The notes under the pieces: model-generated
What the model was told of the DNA's origin: nothing
Seen by the model: only the letters and a program-made list of their open reading frames with translations
Databases searched by the model: none
Program-made: the position numbers and the translations under genes
Assembly (NCBI GenBank): GCA_965222745.1
Contig: CBDCUW010000004.1
Location: forward strand, 620,001-684,000
Source of the DNA: CBDCUW01 sp965222745
GTDB taxonomy: Bacteria > Planctomycetota > Planctomycetia > Pirellulales > Pirellulaceae
Direction: 5' to 3'
Length of the DNA: 64,000 nucleotides
Part shown: in pieces, positions 45,742 through 53,794 of the stretch
Numbering within the stretch: the first letter of the stretch is position 1
Layout of the letters: every line of letters starts with the position of its first letter

Positions 45742-45777
45742 TTGCCACTGAAAACAATCAGTGGCAATTCAGTGGCA
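45742..45777 (+). other. Arm-type sites of remnant element C
   Basis: TCAGTGGCA occurs at 45758-45766 and 45769-45777 (11-base period), with an inverted TTGCCACTGA at 45742-45751. Position relative to the att copy is the same as for the CAGGTGAAGT pair of element B, but the sequence differs. Confidence 0.55.
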
Positions 45778-45862
45778 CCATTTGTCTTAGGTGGCCGTAG
45801 CATTGCTGGCGCTTTCCAGCACCTCGCAGTACCTTCCGAGTTCACTCGTTGGAGCTACTGTC

Positions 45863-45976
45863 ATGGCTTGGCTACAAACCGACCCTTCCGGCACCGACGC
45901 GCCCAAACGAGATTTCTTCGAGCGGCAGGTTTGTCCATCCGCTGCAAGTTTACGTTGGCCTCCCCGGTGTGTGTAA
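45863..45976 (+). pseudogene. Integrase N-terminus, remnant of element C
   Basis: The frame starts MAWLQTDPSGT, which matches the usual first strand of planctomycete tyrosine integrases (compare MASLQQVATGT at 13084). It then loses similarity and stops at 45976, so only a stub remains. It lies 163 bases after the second tRNA-Leu fragment, the same layout as element B's integrase (172 bases). Confidence 0.55.
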
Positions 45977-46622
45977 CGGCGACTTGCTTGCCCTTGGATG
46001 ACGCCCGACTCGTCGTCTGATTTGCCTTCCTGAAAGACTAAGAGCCGATCCTAAAACCGATTGGGGGTGCTTGTTGCGTTCCTCCATTCCACATGGCCGA
46101 ACTTAGAAGATGGCGATGCAGACCCACCGAGGCTCGGGGACGCTGATAACGACGCGATTGATCACGCGATCGCCAAAGCAGTGCCCTGTGCTCGTGGCTG
46201 CGAGCGTGGATCTCTCGGCACGGTGCGCCGATCGTCTCGAATAACGAGTCGTGCGCCCAACAAAAACACACGACGCCGCCAGCGGAGATTCTCCCGAAGT
46301 GATCGGGAAATAGCGATGTGAATGTCTGGTGCCAGCGAGGATCGCACTCCCCCTGCTGTTCGGAAATGCCCCGTCCCAAACCGATTGAGCACGATTCTGA
46401 GGATAGAGGAAGAACCATCGCAACTTCGTGAGTTACTCAACGGATCACATTGTCGAATCACTAGCGTTGGAGTATTGCAGGCTGAGTTGAGTGAGACCGG
46501 GAATTCGCTTTGACAAACCGAATCCAATGCAACGATTCCGTAGGCGTTTCATTGCTGATACTCTGTGTACGGAGCCATCGATCAATCGACCGATTGAGCC
46601 TGGGTAGCTGGAGGACAGTTCC
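45977..46622. other. No convincing gene
   Basis: Short frames on both strands overlap without ribosome-binding sites or recognisable products. This is probably debris of element C before the chromosome proper begins near 46.6 kb. Confidence 0.35.
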
Positions 46623-47096
46623 GTGCCAAGTTTACCAAATGATTCATGGGTGGAGAAAATCATCACTCGTATCCACGCTGCCGCCACCTCGCCTGAAGAA
46701 ATCGTTGGTGTTGCTGAAGAGGATGTCGCTACGCTTGCTGAACGCTACCGTTGCAAGTTTCCCCAGGAGTATTGCTATGTCCTTCAGTGCATCGGTCGTG
46801 GTGCTGGCGCGATTCTTGATCGCAATGAGTTTGAGTTCTACTACGACCAGCTGATTGAACTGAACGACTATGTCCGCTTGGAGCACGGGCAGTTTTTAAG
46901 CCAAGCGGGATTTGATGCGAGCGACGTGTTTGTGATCCGCGGTCGCTACCGCGAACAATTTGAATTTGTTCTCTGCGACGGAAGTCGAGATCCACACGTG
47001 CATTACTTCAATACTTGGGATCTGGTGGTCGTGGACGCATATCCCTCTGTCAGAGAGTGGCTTCAGCAGGTGTGTGCAGACGAACTTCGACTGTGA
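46623..47096 (+). CDS. SMI1/KNR4 (SUKH)-like protein
   Basis: A 157-residue acidic protein. It reads like a SUKH-fold protein: YRCKFPQEYCYVLQCIGRGAG at about 40-60, then a strand-rich part with FVLCDGSRDPHVHYFNTWD at about 112-130. Bacterial SUKH proteins are often immunity proteins for secreted toxins, but orphan copies are common. The start is GTG, supported by GGAGGA at 7 bases. No toxin gene is near. The nearest neighbour is a convergent gene of unknown function. Confidence 0.65.
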   Translation: MPSLPNDSWVEKIITRIHAAATSPEEIVGVAEEDVATLAERYRCKFPQEYCYVLQCIGRGAGAILDRNEFEFYYDQLIELNDYVRLEHGQFLSQAGFDASDVFVIRGRYREQFEFVLCDGSRDPHVHYFNTWDLVVVDAYPSVREWLQQVCADELRL

Positions 47097-47169
47097 TGGT
47101 CATCGCGGATGGATTGGACAGAGCGGGGCCATGGGGTTTGGCAAGAACGGATTTGCAGACTTCAGCTTG

Positions 47170-48459
47170 CTACAGTCGTGCACCGCCTGGCAAGGCAAAT
47201 AGAACTGAATGAAGCAGTTGATGTAGCTCTTGATCATCCGAGGAGTCATTAAGTATCGTGGAAAGTTGCACCCAATTTCTCCTCTTGACGTAGAGGGGAG
47301 CTAGTTCCTCTCGTCGCTTCTTGGCATTTCGAATTGCGGACGCCTTCTCGATCGCGGCGGCGATTCCAGGAGTCGCGATAAGTTCATTTGCGGCATTGAG
47401 CGAACCTTGACGAAACCCGCTGTGGGATTCCTTCGCCCCTGCTTCGACCGCAAGCCCGAGCAGTTCGAGGGCTGCTTCAGGACTGTCAATTTCAGCGAGT
47501 ACTTCGGCAAGCATAGTCAGGGCACCCGAAGTGGAGAATCCGCCGAATAATCCTGGCCACTTCGGAAGCTCGCGGAGCGCTCGTTTGAGAAACCTCGCTG
47601 CCGTGGCTGACTGATCTGTCTGTATGAAAAACCAAAGCTGCGAGCATATTTCATCGACCCGGAAATGGACATTCGGATCGTCGTCGGCCTTGAGTTCATT
47701 CAGTTTCCGGGCAATGAGTCTTTCCGCCCGCTTGTTTGCAATCGCGGGCAGTCCCATCGCTGAGATCGCGCCGGTGTCCAGAACGTTGGTGTAGTGGTTG
47801 CGGTCAATCCAACTCACATACTTCGCTATCTCTTCATCCTTATCAAGTCGGTGATAGGCCTTAATCGCGCTCAGAATCAGTCCGCGTTCAATGATGAAAT
47901 CATCGACTTCTGGGATCAATTTGGTTGCACGTCGAACTGCGGCCAACGCGTTTGCATGGTCCCCGCCGAGAACTGAGAGTCGGTATTGACTACGATACTT
48001 TCCAAGCCGGCTTAACGCGCCGGTGTCGTTCGCTTCATCCGCAAGTCCATTGCGTTCACGGAATGCCTCGAGGAAACGTGTAAGAAGTTGTCGCTTGCTG
48101 GGGCGAGCATCTGGCAAGCGGGTATTGATCGCTGCCAAATACTTCTCAGCACGCTTTGGGTTGGGGATCTCCAAGCAGATTTCCGCTCCAACCAACGAAA
48201 GCCTGACAAACGAATCGACATCCGCGGGGTCTAGCAGCGCCAAAAGTCTACTCAGTCGCCTGAGTGCTTGAGTCTCGAATCCACACTCTGCCAGTTGTCG
48301 CAGACTCACGCCCGCCCTGACCGCAGACCTCGATATCGTCGTTGCACGCTCGCAGGAATCGAGATAGCGCTCGAGCCAGGGTTTCAATGAACCAGTACGA
48401 GGCCACTTCTTGCGTGTTTGTCTTGAGCGATTGGGTGACACGTTCTTCGATTTCGCCAT
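47170..48459 (-). CDS. Unknown TPR-like helical protein
   Basis: A 429-residue basic-to-neutral protein with mostly helical repeats (for example RAEKYLAAINTRLPDA, ATKLIPEVDDFIIERGLILS and ATAARFLKRALRELPKWPGL), in the manner of tetratricopeptide arrays. A basic tail forms the first 35 residues. I use the ATG at 48459 (MAKSKNVSPN); the frame opens at 48501. No enzymatic motif. It is followed on the same strand by the gene at 48555-49190 lying upstream; 95 bases separate them. Confidence 0.6.
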   Translation of the reverse strand: MAKSKNVSPNRSRQTRKKWPRTGSLKPWLERYLDSCERATTISRSAVRAGVSLRQLAECGFETQALRRLSRLLALLDPADVDSFVRLSLVGAEICLEIPNPKRAEKYLAAINTRLPDARPSKRQLLTRFLEAFRERNGLADEANDTGALSRLGKYRSQYRLSVLGGDHANALAAVRRATKLIPEVDDFIIERGLILSAIKAYHRLDKDEEIAKYVSWIDRNHYTNVLDTGAISAMGLPAIANKRAERLIARKLNELKADDDPNVHFRVDEICSQLWFFIQTDQSATAARFLKRALRELPKWPGLFGGFSTSGALTMLAEVLAEIDSPEAALELLGLAVEAGAKESHSGFRQGSLNAANELIATPGIAAAIEKASAIRNAKKRREELAPLYVKRRNWVQLSTILNDSSDDQELHQLLHSVLFALPGGARL

Positions 48460-48554
48460 GACATACTCAAATCGTTTCAGGTTGGTTCCGTGTTGCCTCA
48501 ACTCCGACTGTGATAGTCAACGGGGATTGTGCCGATGAGCTTGGCGAACGTTAG

Positions 48555-49190
48555 TCACCGAAGTTTGGCAAAATAAAATGCGTACACCACTTCGGTTTCT
48601 TTGTTCGAGGAGAATCGCCGAGTGCGGACCTTCAAGCCTTGTTTTGTCAGACGGGCCTTGAGCTGTACTTTGCCTCGTTCGTTTTGATATTCGCCCTGGA
48701 GGCTTTTGACTTTCAGTATGAAAGTTCCAATCGCCAGGTGTTTGTGCTCTCGCCGGAGCCATCGAGCCACATCCTTGACAGATCCGCTTCCGCTTACCGC
48801 TGCGCAGACGAATTCGCCATCGGGGTAGAACCTTAGATAGTCGCCACCACCACCAAGATCGTTGAAATACAGACCATCAAACCGCAATTCTCGACAATCG
48901 AGATTCCCTACGAGGTTCGCGGGCGTCTTTTCCCGACGCAAAATCGTGCCGAGTGTTTTCCACGATTCCCAGGGATAGACTTCTTCTTCGTACCCCAGAA
49001 AGTTGTACTTGGTCGTTGTACCTTTACAAGCGTCTGCCATTCCCCGATCCAATTGGCGTATGAGGTCTGGGGTCGTCTTAGGAACCTTGACAAAGATGTG
49101 CTGCAGAATTTTCTTTCGATCGGATGGTGTTTCGGTTGCAGCGCGGCAGCGTTTCCCGAGTTGCTCCGCTAGTTGCTCAAGTTTGTCCAT
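48555..49190 (-). CDS. Unknown protein
   Basis: A 211-residue protein, not recognised. The N-terminal 60 residues are helical and basic. The second half is beta-rich with LRFDGLYFNDLGGGGDYLRF at about 103-122 and a late pattern VKSLQGEYQNERGKVQLKARL. The glycine run GGGG is unusual. The ATG at 49190 is used. Probably co-transcribed with the TPR-like gene downstream. Confidence 0.55.
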   Translation of the reverse strand: MDKLEQLAEQLGKRCRAATETPSDRKKILQHIFVKVPKTTPDLIRQLDRGMADACKGTTTKYNFLGYEEEVYPWESWKTLGTILRREKTPANLVGNLDCRELRFDGLYFNDLGGGGDYLRFYPDGEFVCAAVSGSGSVKDVARWLRREHKHLAIGTFILKVKSLQGEYQNERGKVQLKARLTKQGLKVRTRRFSSNKETEVVYAFYFAKLR

Positions 49191-49284
49191 GCGATAAAGC
49201 TAAGAAACTCTCTCGGTGGCGCAAGAGCAAATTGCCATCGCTGAGTAGCTGTCCATTCTGTGACTGATCTCGCTGAAAAGACCG

Positions 49285-49344
49285 AAATCAAGATCAATTT
49301 GTTCTTCGTCGTTTCCCAGATTGCCACAGAATTGATCTTGATTT
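49285..49344. repeat. 15-bp perfect inverted repeat
   Basis: AAATCAAGATCAATT (49285-49299) and AATTGATCTTGATTT (49330-49344) are exact complements separated by 30 bases. It sits in the otherwise empty stretch 49191-49524 before a small membrane protein gene. Confidence 0.6.
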
Positions 49345-49524
49345 GGGCTCGAAACGCCACTTTGTTCACAGAATGCATTTTGCCGAAAATAGAGGCGATT
49401 GGGCAAAAAAAATTCCGTTTACCGAGGGTGGCTGAAATCGAGCATCGGCCCACTCGACAACCGCCGCCGCTGGGTGGAAGATAGGTGCCCGATGTGCCCC
49501 ACAACCGCGACCCTGTAGTCAGCC

Positions 49525-49734
49525 ATGCGTTTTCTTCTTTCGTTTCTTTGCGTCAGTCTCTTTCCCGCAGTGGTTTCGGCGCATGCAGGGCATGGCGAGA
49601 ACAAATCGACACTGATGCACTACGTGACCGAACCGGTGCACTGGATGCCGGTAGCATCGCTGGCTGTTTTTTTTGCGTTGGTAGCCACTTTGGTTCTTGC
49701 TTGGCGGCGAAGTGAAAAAGGCCGCTGGATCTAA
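49525..49734 (+). CDS. Small membrane protein
   Basis: A 69-residue protein with a signal peptide (FLLSFLCVSLFPAVVSAHAG), a short His-rich periplasmic stretch (HAGHGENKSTLMHY) and one transmembrane helix (PVASLAVFFALVATLVLAW) ending with a basic tail. The histidines might bind metal. It is convergent with the HD-GYP gene, 17 bases apart. Function unknown. Confidence 0.65.
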   Translation: MRFLLSFLCVSLFPAVVSAHAGHGENKSTLMHYVTEPVHWMPVASLAVFFALVATLVLAWRRSEKGRWI

Positions 49735-49751
49735 CGCGGATTGTTTCTTCT

Positions 49752-51032
49752 TCAGGCGGCGTCAAAACTGGGGATCGACCTGGTGATCTGAACCGAGGTC
49801 TCCTCTTGCAAATTGACGATCGACGGTGTGCCACCCAGGTCATCCGACGACCACATTTCAATCGTCGGCTTGTCGTACTGCGAACCACCCGCTCGAATCA
49901 CTCGCCCAATGTGCTGGTTTGACAAATCGACGCAGCTGCCGATCGGATAAAGCGACGTCACTCTTAGCAGTGCTCGAACGACGCGCGGATCGAATTTGCC
50001 CTCCTTGGTATCTTCCAGCAACTGCTTGATTGCATAGTAACCTTGGATTCCCAGCCGATGCGGCCGCGGTGACAGCATGCCGACCAGCGAATCGGCCACA
50101 GCCGCAATGCGAGCCAACGGATGAATCTTTTCCGCCGGACGGCCGCGCGGATATCCGCTGCCGTCAAGCCGTTCGTGAATCTGGTAGGCAACCATCCTGG
50201 AGGAAGTCGAAATCTGCGGAGCAAACTTGCCGGCGATTTCCACCGTGTGCACGGGATGATCGGCAAGCTGCCGCAGATGCCCCGCCGTGACCGTCGAACG
50301 ATTCTGGAATTGAGCGACTCCCACCTTTTGCATTCCGATGTCGTGGATCAGGCAACCGATGCCAAGGTCGATCAGATTCGGCTTGTCCAGGCCCATCTCC
50401 ACACCGATCGCGATCGCCATGCTGGCCACGTGAACCGCGTGTCGCGACGGATACTCCGACTCGTAGGGCGCGCCGGCAAGGCAGACCAGCGCATCGGGAT
50501 CTTCGCTCAACCGATCAAGAATGTCTAAACAGTGCTCTCGCAAAGGTTCGACTTGCGCGCCGGAACCGTTCACGGTATCGTCAAAAAACTCGCCCAGTGT
50601 TTCGACTTGGCGATCGTTGTCGGCGGCCCATTGGTTCGTCAATCCATCGGCGTAGGGACAATCGACCGGCCGCTGAATCTGCTCCGCCAGCGGCGACTCG
50701 ATCTCGTCTATTTCCAGCGCGCCGTCACTGTGAACCAGTTTGTCGATTTCTTTGGTGTGATCGTTCACCCGCAGCGACTGAACATAATGATGTGGCGGAG
50801 GAACTTTGGTTCGCCGGCCCTGTGGCTTGAAGGTGTTCATGATGGCCAGATCGCGCTGACTGACCACCACTGAAGTGATGCCGCGCGCCGCCAGCTTTTC
50901 CAAGAAAGAGGCGGTGATGGTGACGCCGGCCGTTAGCAACCTGACATTCGGATTTTGAGGGTCGGCGATCGGCGAGCGAAGTTTTGCGCCGATGGGAAGC
51001 TTACTTGCCGGCACCTGTCTGCATGCTGCCAT
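49752..51032 (-). CDS. HD-GYP domain protein
   Basis: A 426-residue protein. Residues 1-75 form an N-terminal domain (ASKLPIGAKLRSPI, VRLLTAGVTITASFLEKLAA). A HD-GYP domain occupies about 195-375: HAVHVASMAIAIG, the metal-binding HDIG at 230-233, H at 260 in LADHPVHTVEIAG, HERLDGSGYP at 286-295 and RIAAVADSLVGML. Such domains hydrolyse cyclic di-GMP, so this should lower the messenger. The ATG at 51032 is used, because the upstream extension runs through the kinase gene in another frame. It lies 167 bases after the kinase gene on the same strand and may belong to the same operon. Confidence 0.88.
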   Translation of the reverse strand: MAACRQVPASKLPIGAKLRSPIADPQNPNVRLLTAGVTITASFLEKLAARGITSVVVSQRDLAIMNTFKPQGRRTKVPPPHHYVQSLRVNDHTKEIDKLVHSDGALEIDEIESPLAEQIQRPVDCPYADGLTNQWAADNDRQVETLGEFFDDTVNGSGAQVEPLREHCLDILDRLSEDPDALVCLAGAPYESEYPSRHAVHVASMAIAIGVEMGLDKPNLIDLGIGCLIHDIGMQKVGVAQFQNRSTVTAGHLRQLADHPVHTVEIAGKFAPQISTSSRMVAYQIHERLDGSGYPRGRPAEKIHPLARIAAVADSLVGMLSPRPHRLGIQGYYAIKQLLEDTKEGKFDPRVVRALLRVTSLYPIGSCVDLSNQHIGRVIRAGGSQYDKPTIEMWSSDDLGGTPSIVNLQEETSVQITRSIPSFDAA

Positions 51033-51199
51033 GACGTTGCCCCCGTCGATATAATTGCGCGAAACGGTTTCAGGTGGGATGGGCCAGCGATCTGCTGGAA
51101 ATCGCTTGGAGTGATCGGTTCGCAGCACACCAGTCGCTACGGAACGTTCGATCGAGTTTATATCTCGCTGCGTTCCCGGCTCGCAAGACGATTCGGCAC

Positions 51200-52930
51200 T
51201 CAGTTGTCTTGGCGCGGAACAGTTAGAGTAAACGACGCCCCCCCATCGCGTGCCTGCTGATACTTCAATCGGCCCCCCAACGCAGAGGTGGTTTGCCGCG
51301 CCAGCGCGAGCCCCAGTCCGACACCCGAAGCGGTTTCCGCAGCGCGCTCCGCCGATTTCGAAAAAGGTTTGAACACATTCGACTGCAGGTGGTTCGGCAC
51401 CCCCGGCCCATGATCGAGTACGGTGATTCTCACCATCGATTCGGTCATTTCCACGTTCAAGTGCACGCGCCGGTCGTCGGCCCGCGCCGCATATTTCGCC
51501 GCGTTGTCGATCAGATTGAAGACAACTTGTTCCATCGCCGCCGGGTCGGTCTTCCACTGGCCGTTGCCCGATTGAGAGACGATCAGCTCCATCGCGGCCG
51601 ACGAAAGCCGATCGCGAAGCCGCGGCGTGATGCGATCGACCCATTGGGAAAGCTGGACCGATTCCAGTTCGGGACACTTGGAAGTGCGTTCCAATCGAGA
51701 ATAACGCAACACGTTGTCGACCAGATGAGTCAAGCGATCCGCTTCGCGGCGCAGCGTCTGCAAATACTCCTGGCGGTCAGCCGGATCGGCGACCATTTCA
51801 CGGGCCAACAGGTCGCTGTAGAGACGAAACGTTGTCAGCGGCGTACGAAGTTCATGGGTCACCGCGGACACGAACGAAGCGCGACGTTCGCTCAACGAAA
51901 TCATCCGGCTGAGTGCTACAGCGGCGATCAGCGAAGCGGTCAACAGCGCTAACCAGGCAAGCGACAGCGCGGTATGCGTCGCTGACCAGGCGGAATTCAG
52001 CCGTTGGATCGGGGCGGGAACGATCATCACCGGCAGCGCAGCTAGTGTCCTGGATGGATCGAACGTCTCATCGGGAAGCACCGAGTTCAAAGTGGCAGCG
52101 GGTAACAGATCGGCAACATCGGCCAACAAAGACTCCTGCAAAGCCTGCCAGTCGACCCAAACACCATCCAACGTCCGGACGAATCCGCGCGGCCCAATTC
52201 GAACGATCACCAGTTGGCCGTCAACCCAAACCGGAATCAACTGCGTCGGACCGAGATCGGGAAATGCGGTATCACGAGAAGCCTGGCGAAGCTGTTGTTC
52301 GGGGCTGTTCGCCGCCACCTGCCGCTGGACGACGATGCTTCGGTTGTCCAATTCGCGTCCGCTCAGCTCATCGGCGGCTTCCGGAAAGCCTCGATAGTTT
52401 TGAACCAGCGATTGGCCTGGTTGATCACGCACGATGGGCTCGAACGCGTCTTCGGGATGAAGCTCATTGACGACCGACATCAACTGCTGAACGGGAATGG
52501 ACTTTTCCAGCTGCTGCCACTGCTGGTCGCTATCGGTTGCCGATGAACGTGGAACAACCTGGTCGGCTGGGGTCGTGACGGGCCCGTAACTGAACTGCGT
52601 TCCCTTGGTTCCAGATTCCTGAAATCCTTGCACTCGAAATCGTTGCAGAACAAAGACCCCTTTCGCGCCCTCCGGCCGCGGCCCGCCCGACAGATCGTGA
52701 ATCGTGGCCACGTAGGGCGCTAAACGAGAATCGAGCCGCCAAAGTGCGACTCGGATGTTCTGTTGGATGTCTTCTCGCCGAGTGCTTTCGCTTTGCTGCC
52801 GACTTAGACGCAACACGTGAAGCGACAGTGCGGCCAACCCCAAAGTCGTTAACAACACCACGCACGCGAAGCTAAGCCACAGCGTTGACGGTCGAGTCAG
52901 CCGCTGGGTGATGGAGTAGGGAAGCTTCAT
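51200..52930 (-). CDS. Sensor histidine kinase
   Basis: A 576-residue transmembrane kinase. Helix 1 is at about 17-40, a large periplasmic sensor at about 41-320 and helix 2 at about 323-341. The HisKA domain has SAVTHELRTPLTTFRLYSDL with the phosphorylated His at 359. The ATPase part contains NLIDNAAKYA, DHGPGVPNHL and GVGLGLALARQ. It senses an unknown extracytoplasmic signal and phosphorylates the adjacent response regulator. Its start overlaps the stop of the regulator gene by four bases (ATGA), so the pair is translationally coupled. Confidence 0.93.
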   Translation of the reverse strand: MKLPYSITQRLTRPSTLWLSFACVVLLTTLGLAALSLHVLRLSRQQSESTRREDIQQNIRVALWRLDSRLAPYVATIHDLSGGPRPEGAKGVFVLQRFRVQGFQESGTKGTQFSYGPVTTPADQVVPRSSATDSDQQWQQLEKSIPVQQLMSVVNELHPEDAFEPIVRDQPGQSLVQNYRGFPEAADELSGRELDNRSIVVQRQVAANSPEQQLRQASRDTAFPDLGPTQLIPVWVDGQLVIVRIGPRGFVRTLDGVWVDWQALQESLLADVADLLPAATLNSVLPDETFDPSRTLAALPVMIVPAPIQRLNSAWSATHTALSLAWLALLTASLIAAVALSRMISLSERRASFVSAVTHELRTPLTTFRLYSDLLAREMVADPADRQEYLQTLRREADRLTHLVDNVLRYSRLERTSKCPELESVQLSQWVDRITPRLRDRLSSAAMELIVSQSGNGQWKTDPAAMEQVVFNLIDNAAKYAARADDRRVHLNVEMTESMVRITVLDHGPGVPNHLQSNVFKPFSKSAERAAETASGVGLGLALARQTTSALGGRLKYQQARDGGASFTLTVPRQDN

Positions 52931-53682
52931 GGTCCGGCTTTCTGCGGCGAAGGCTCGCTGCCGCCGGCTTGTTGGCAAACCAGACTTGGCTCGATGGTGT
53001 AACCTCGGCCGTGAATGGTTTTGATCACCTCGATCTGCTGGCACACTCGCCGCAGTTTTTCGCGAAGCCGAGCGACATGCATGTCTACCGTCCGAGTGGA
53101 AATGCCTTTGGCATCAATCTGCCACACACCGCGCAGCAGTTCGTCACGATCGATCGTTCGTCCCGGGTGTCGGGCCAAATAATCCAGCAACGCCAGTTCC
53201 CGTTCCGAAAGTGTTTGCCTATCACCGTCGCAGTGCACCACCTCGCGAGTGTTCCAATCGATTTCTCCCTGCGGCAACTTTAGCATCGGCCGCACGGTCG
53301 CTCTGGCGGGTGAACGGCGCAGCACCGCTTCCACGCGAGCCAAAAGTTCGTCGACGCTGAACGGTTTGACGACATAGTCATCGGCACCCAACCGTAAACC
53401 GCGGACCCGGTCATTTTCTTCACCACGAGCGGTCAAGATGATCACCGGTAAAGTCGGTTTCTGTTGCCGAATCTGTGTCAGCACCTGCATCCCGTCACCG
53501 CCGGGCAGCACAAGGTCCAACAGTACCAGATCGCAAGGGCGCCCGACCGCCATGTCGGCTCCCAGGTCGGCGCGATCGGCTTGCCAAACGACATACCCGC
53601 TTGCTTTTAAAGAATCGACGATCCCGCGACGAATGGCGGGATCATCTTCGACCGTCAAAATGCATGGAGGACTAGTGTTCAT
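52927..53682 (-). CDS. OmpR-family response regulator
   Basis: A 251-residue regulator. The receiver domain has acidic VEDD at 11-14, the phosphorylated Asp at 56 in LVLLDLVLPGGDG, a Thr in ILTARG and the Lys in VVKPFS. The C-terminal winged HTH (about 150-235) has LSERELALLDYLARHPGRTI and RTVDMHVARLREKL. A short Ser/Gly/Pro-rich tail follows. The ATG at 53682 is chosen because it opens directly on the receiver strand; the frame extends upstream to 53730. It works with the kinase encoded immediately downstream. Confidence 0.92.
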   Translation of the reverse strand: MNTSPPCILTVEDDPAIRRGIVDSLKASGYVVWQADRADLGADMAVGRPCDLVLLDLVLPGGDGMQVLTQIRQQKPTLPVIILTARGEENDRVRGLRLGADDYVVKPFSVDELLARVEAVLRRSPARATVRPMLKLPQGEIDWNTREVVHCDGDRQTLSERELALLDYLARHPGRTIDRDELLRGVWQIDAKGISTRTVDMHVARLREKLRRVCQQIEVIKTIHGRGYTIEPSLVCQQAGGSEPSPQKAGP

Positions 53683-53794
53683 GCCAAACCGTTGGGATTT
53701 CGGCATCGTCGGCAGCGGGGCTCTGTTCACCCTAAACCGCGGCGGCGGTTATGGGTGTAACGTCTTTGTAACGATCAGCTCCGCCTCAACCGCA

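Noticed and set aside
46038..46527. Overlapping minus-strand frames before the SUKH-like gene
   Set aside because: Several frames overlap each other without start signals or any recognisable domain.
51033..51677. Longer N-terminus for the HD-GYP protein
   Set aside because: The extension overlaps the end of the kinase gene in another frame and has an Arg/Ala/Gly-rich, non-protein-like composition. The ATG at 51032 opens a normal N-terminal domain.
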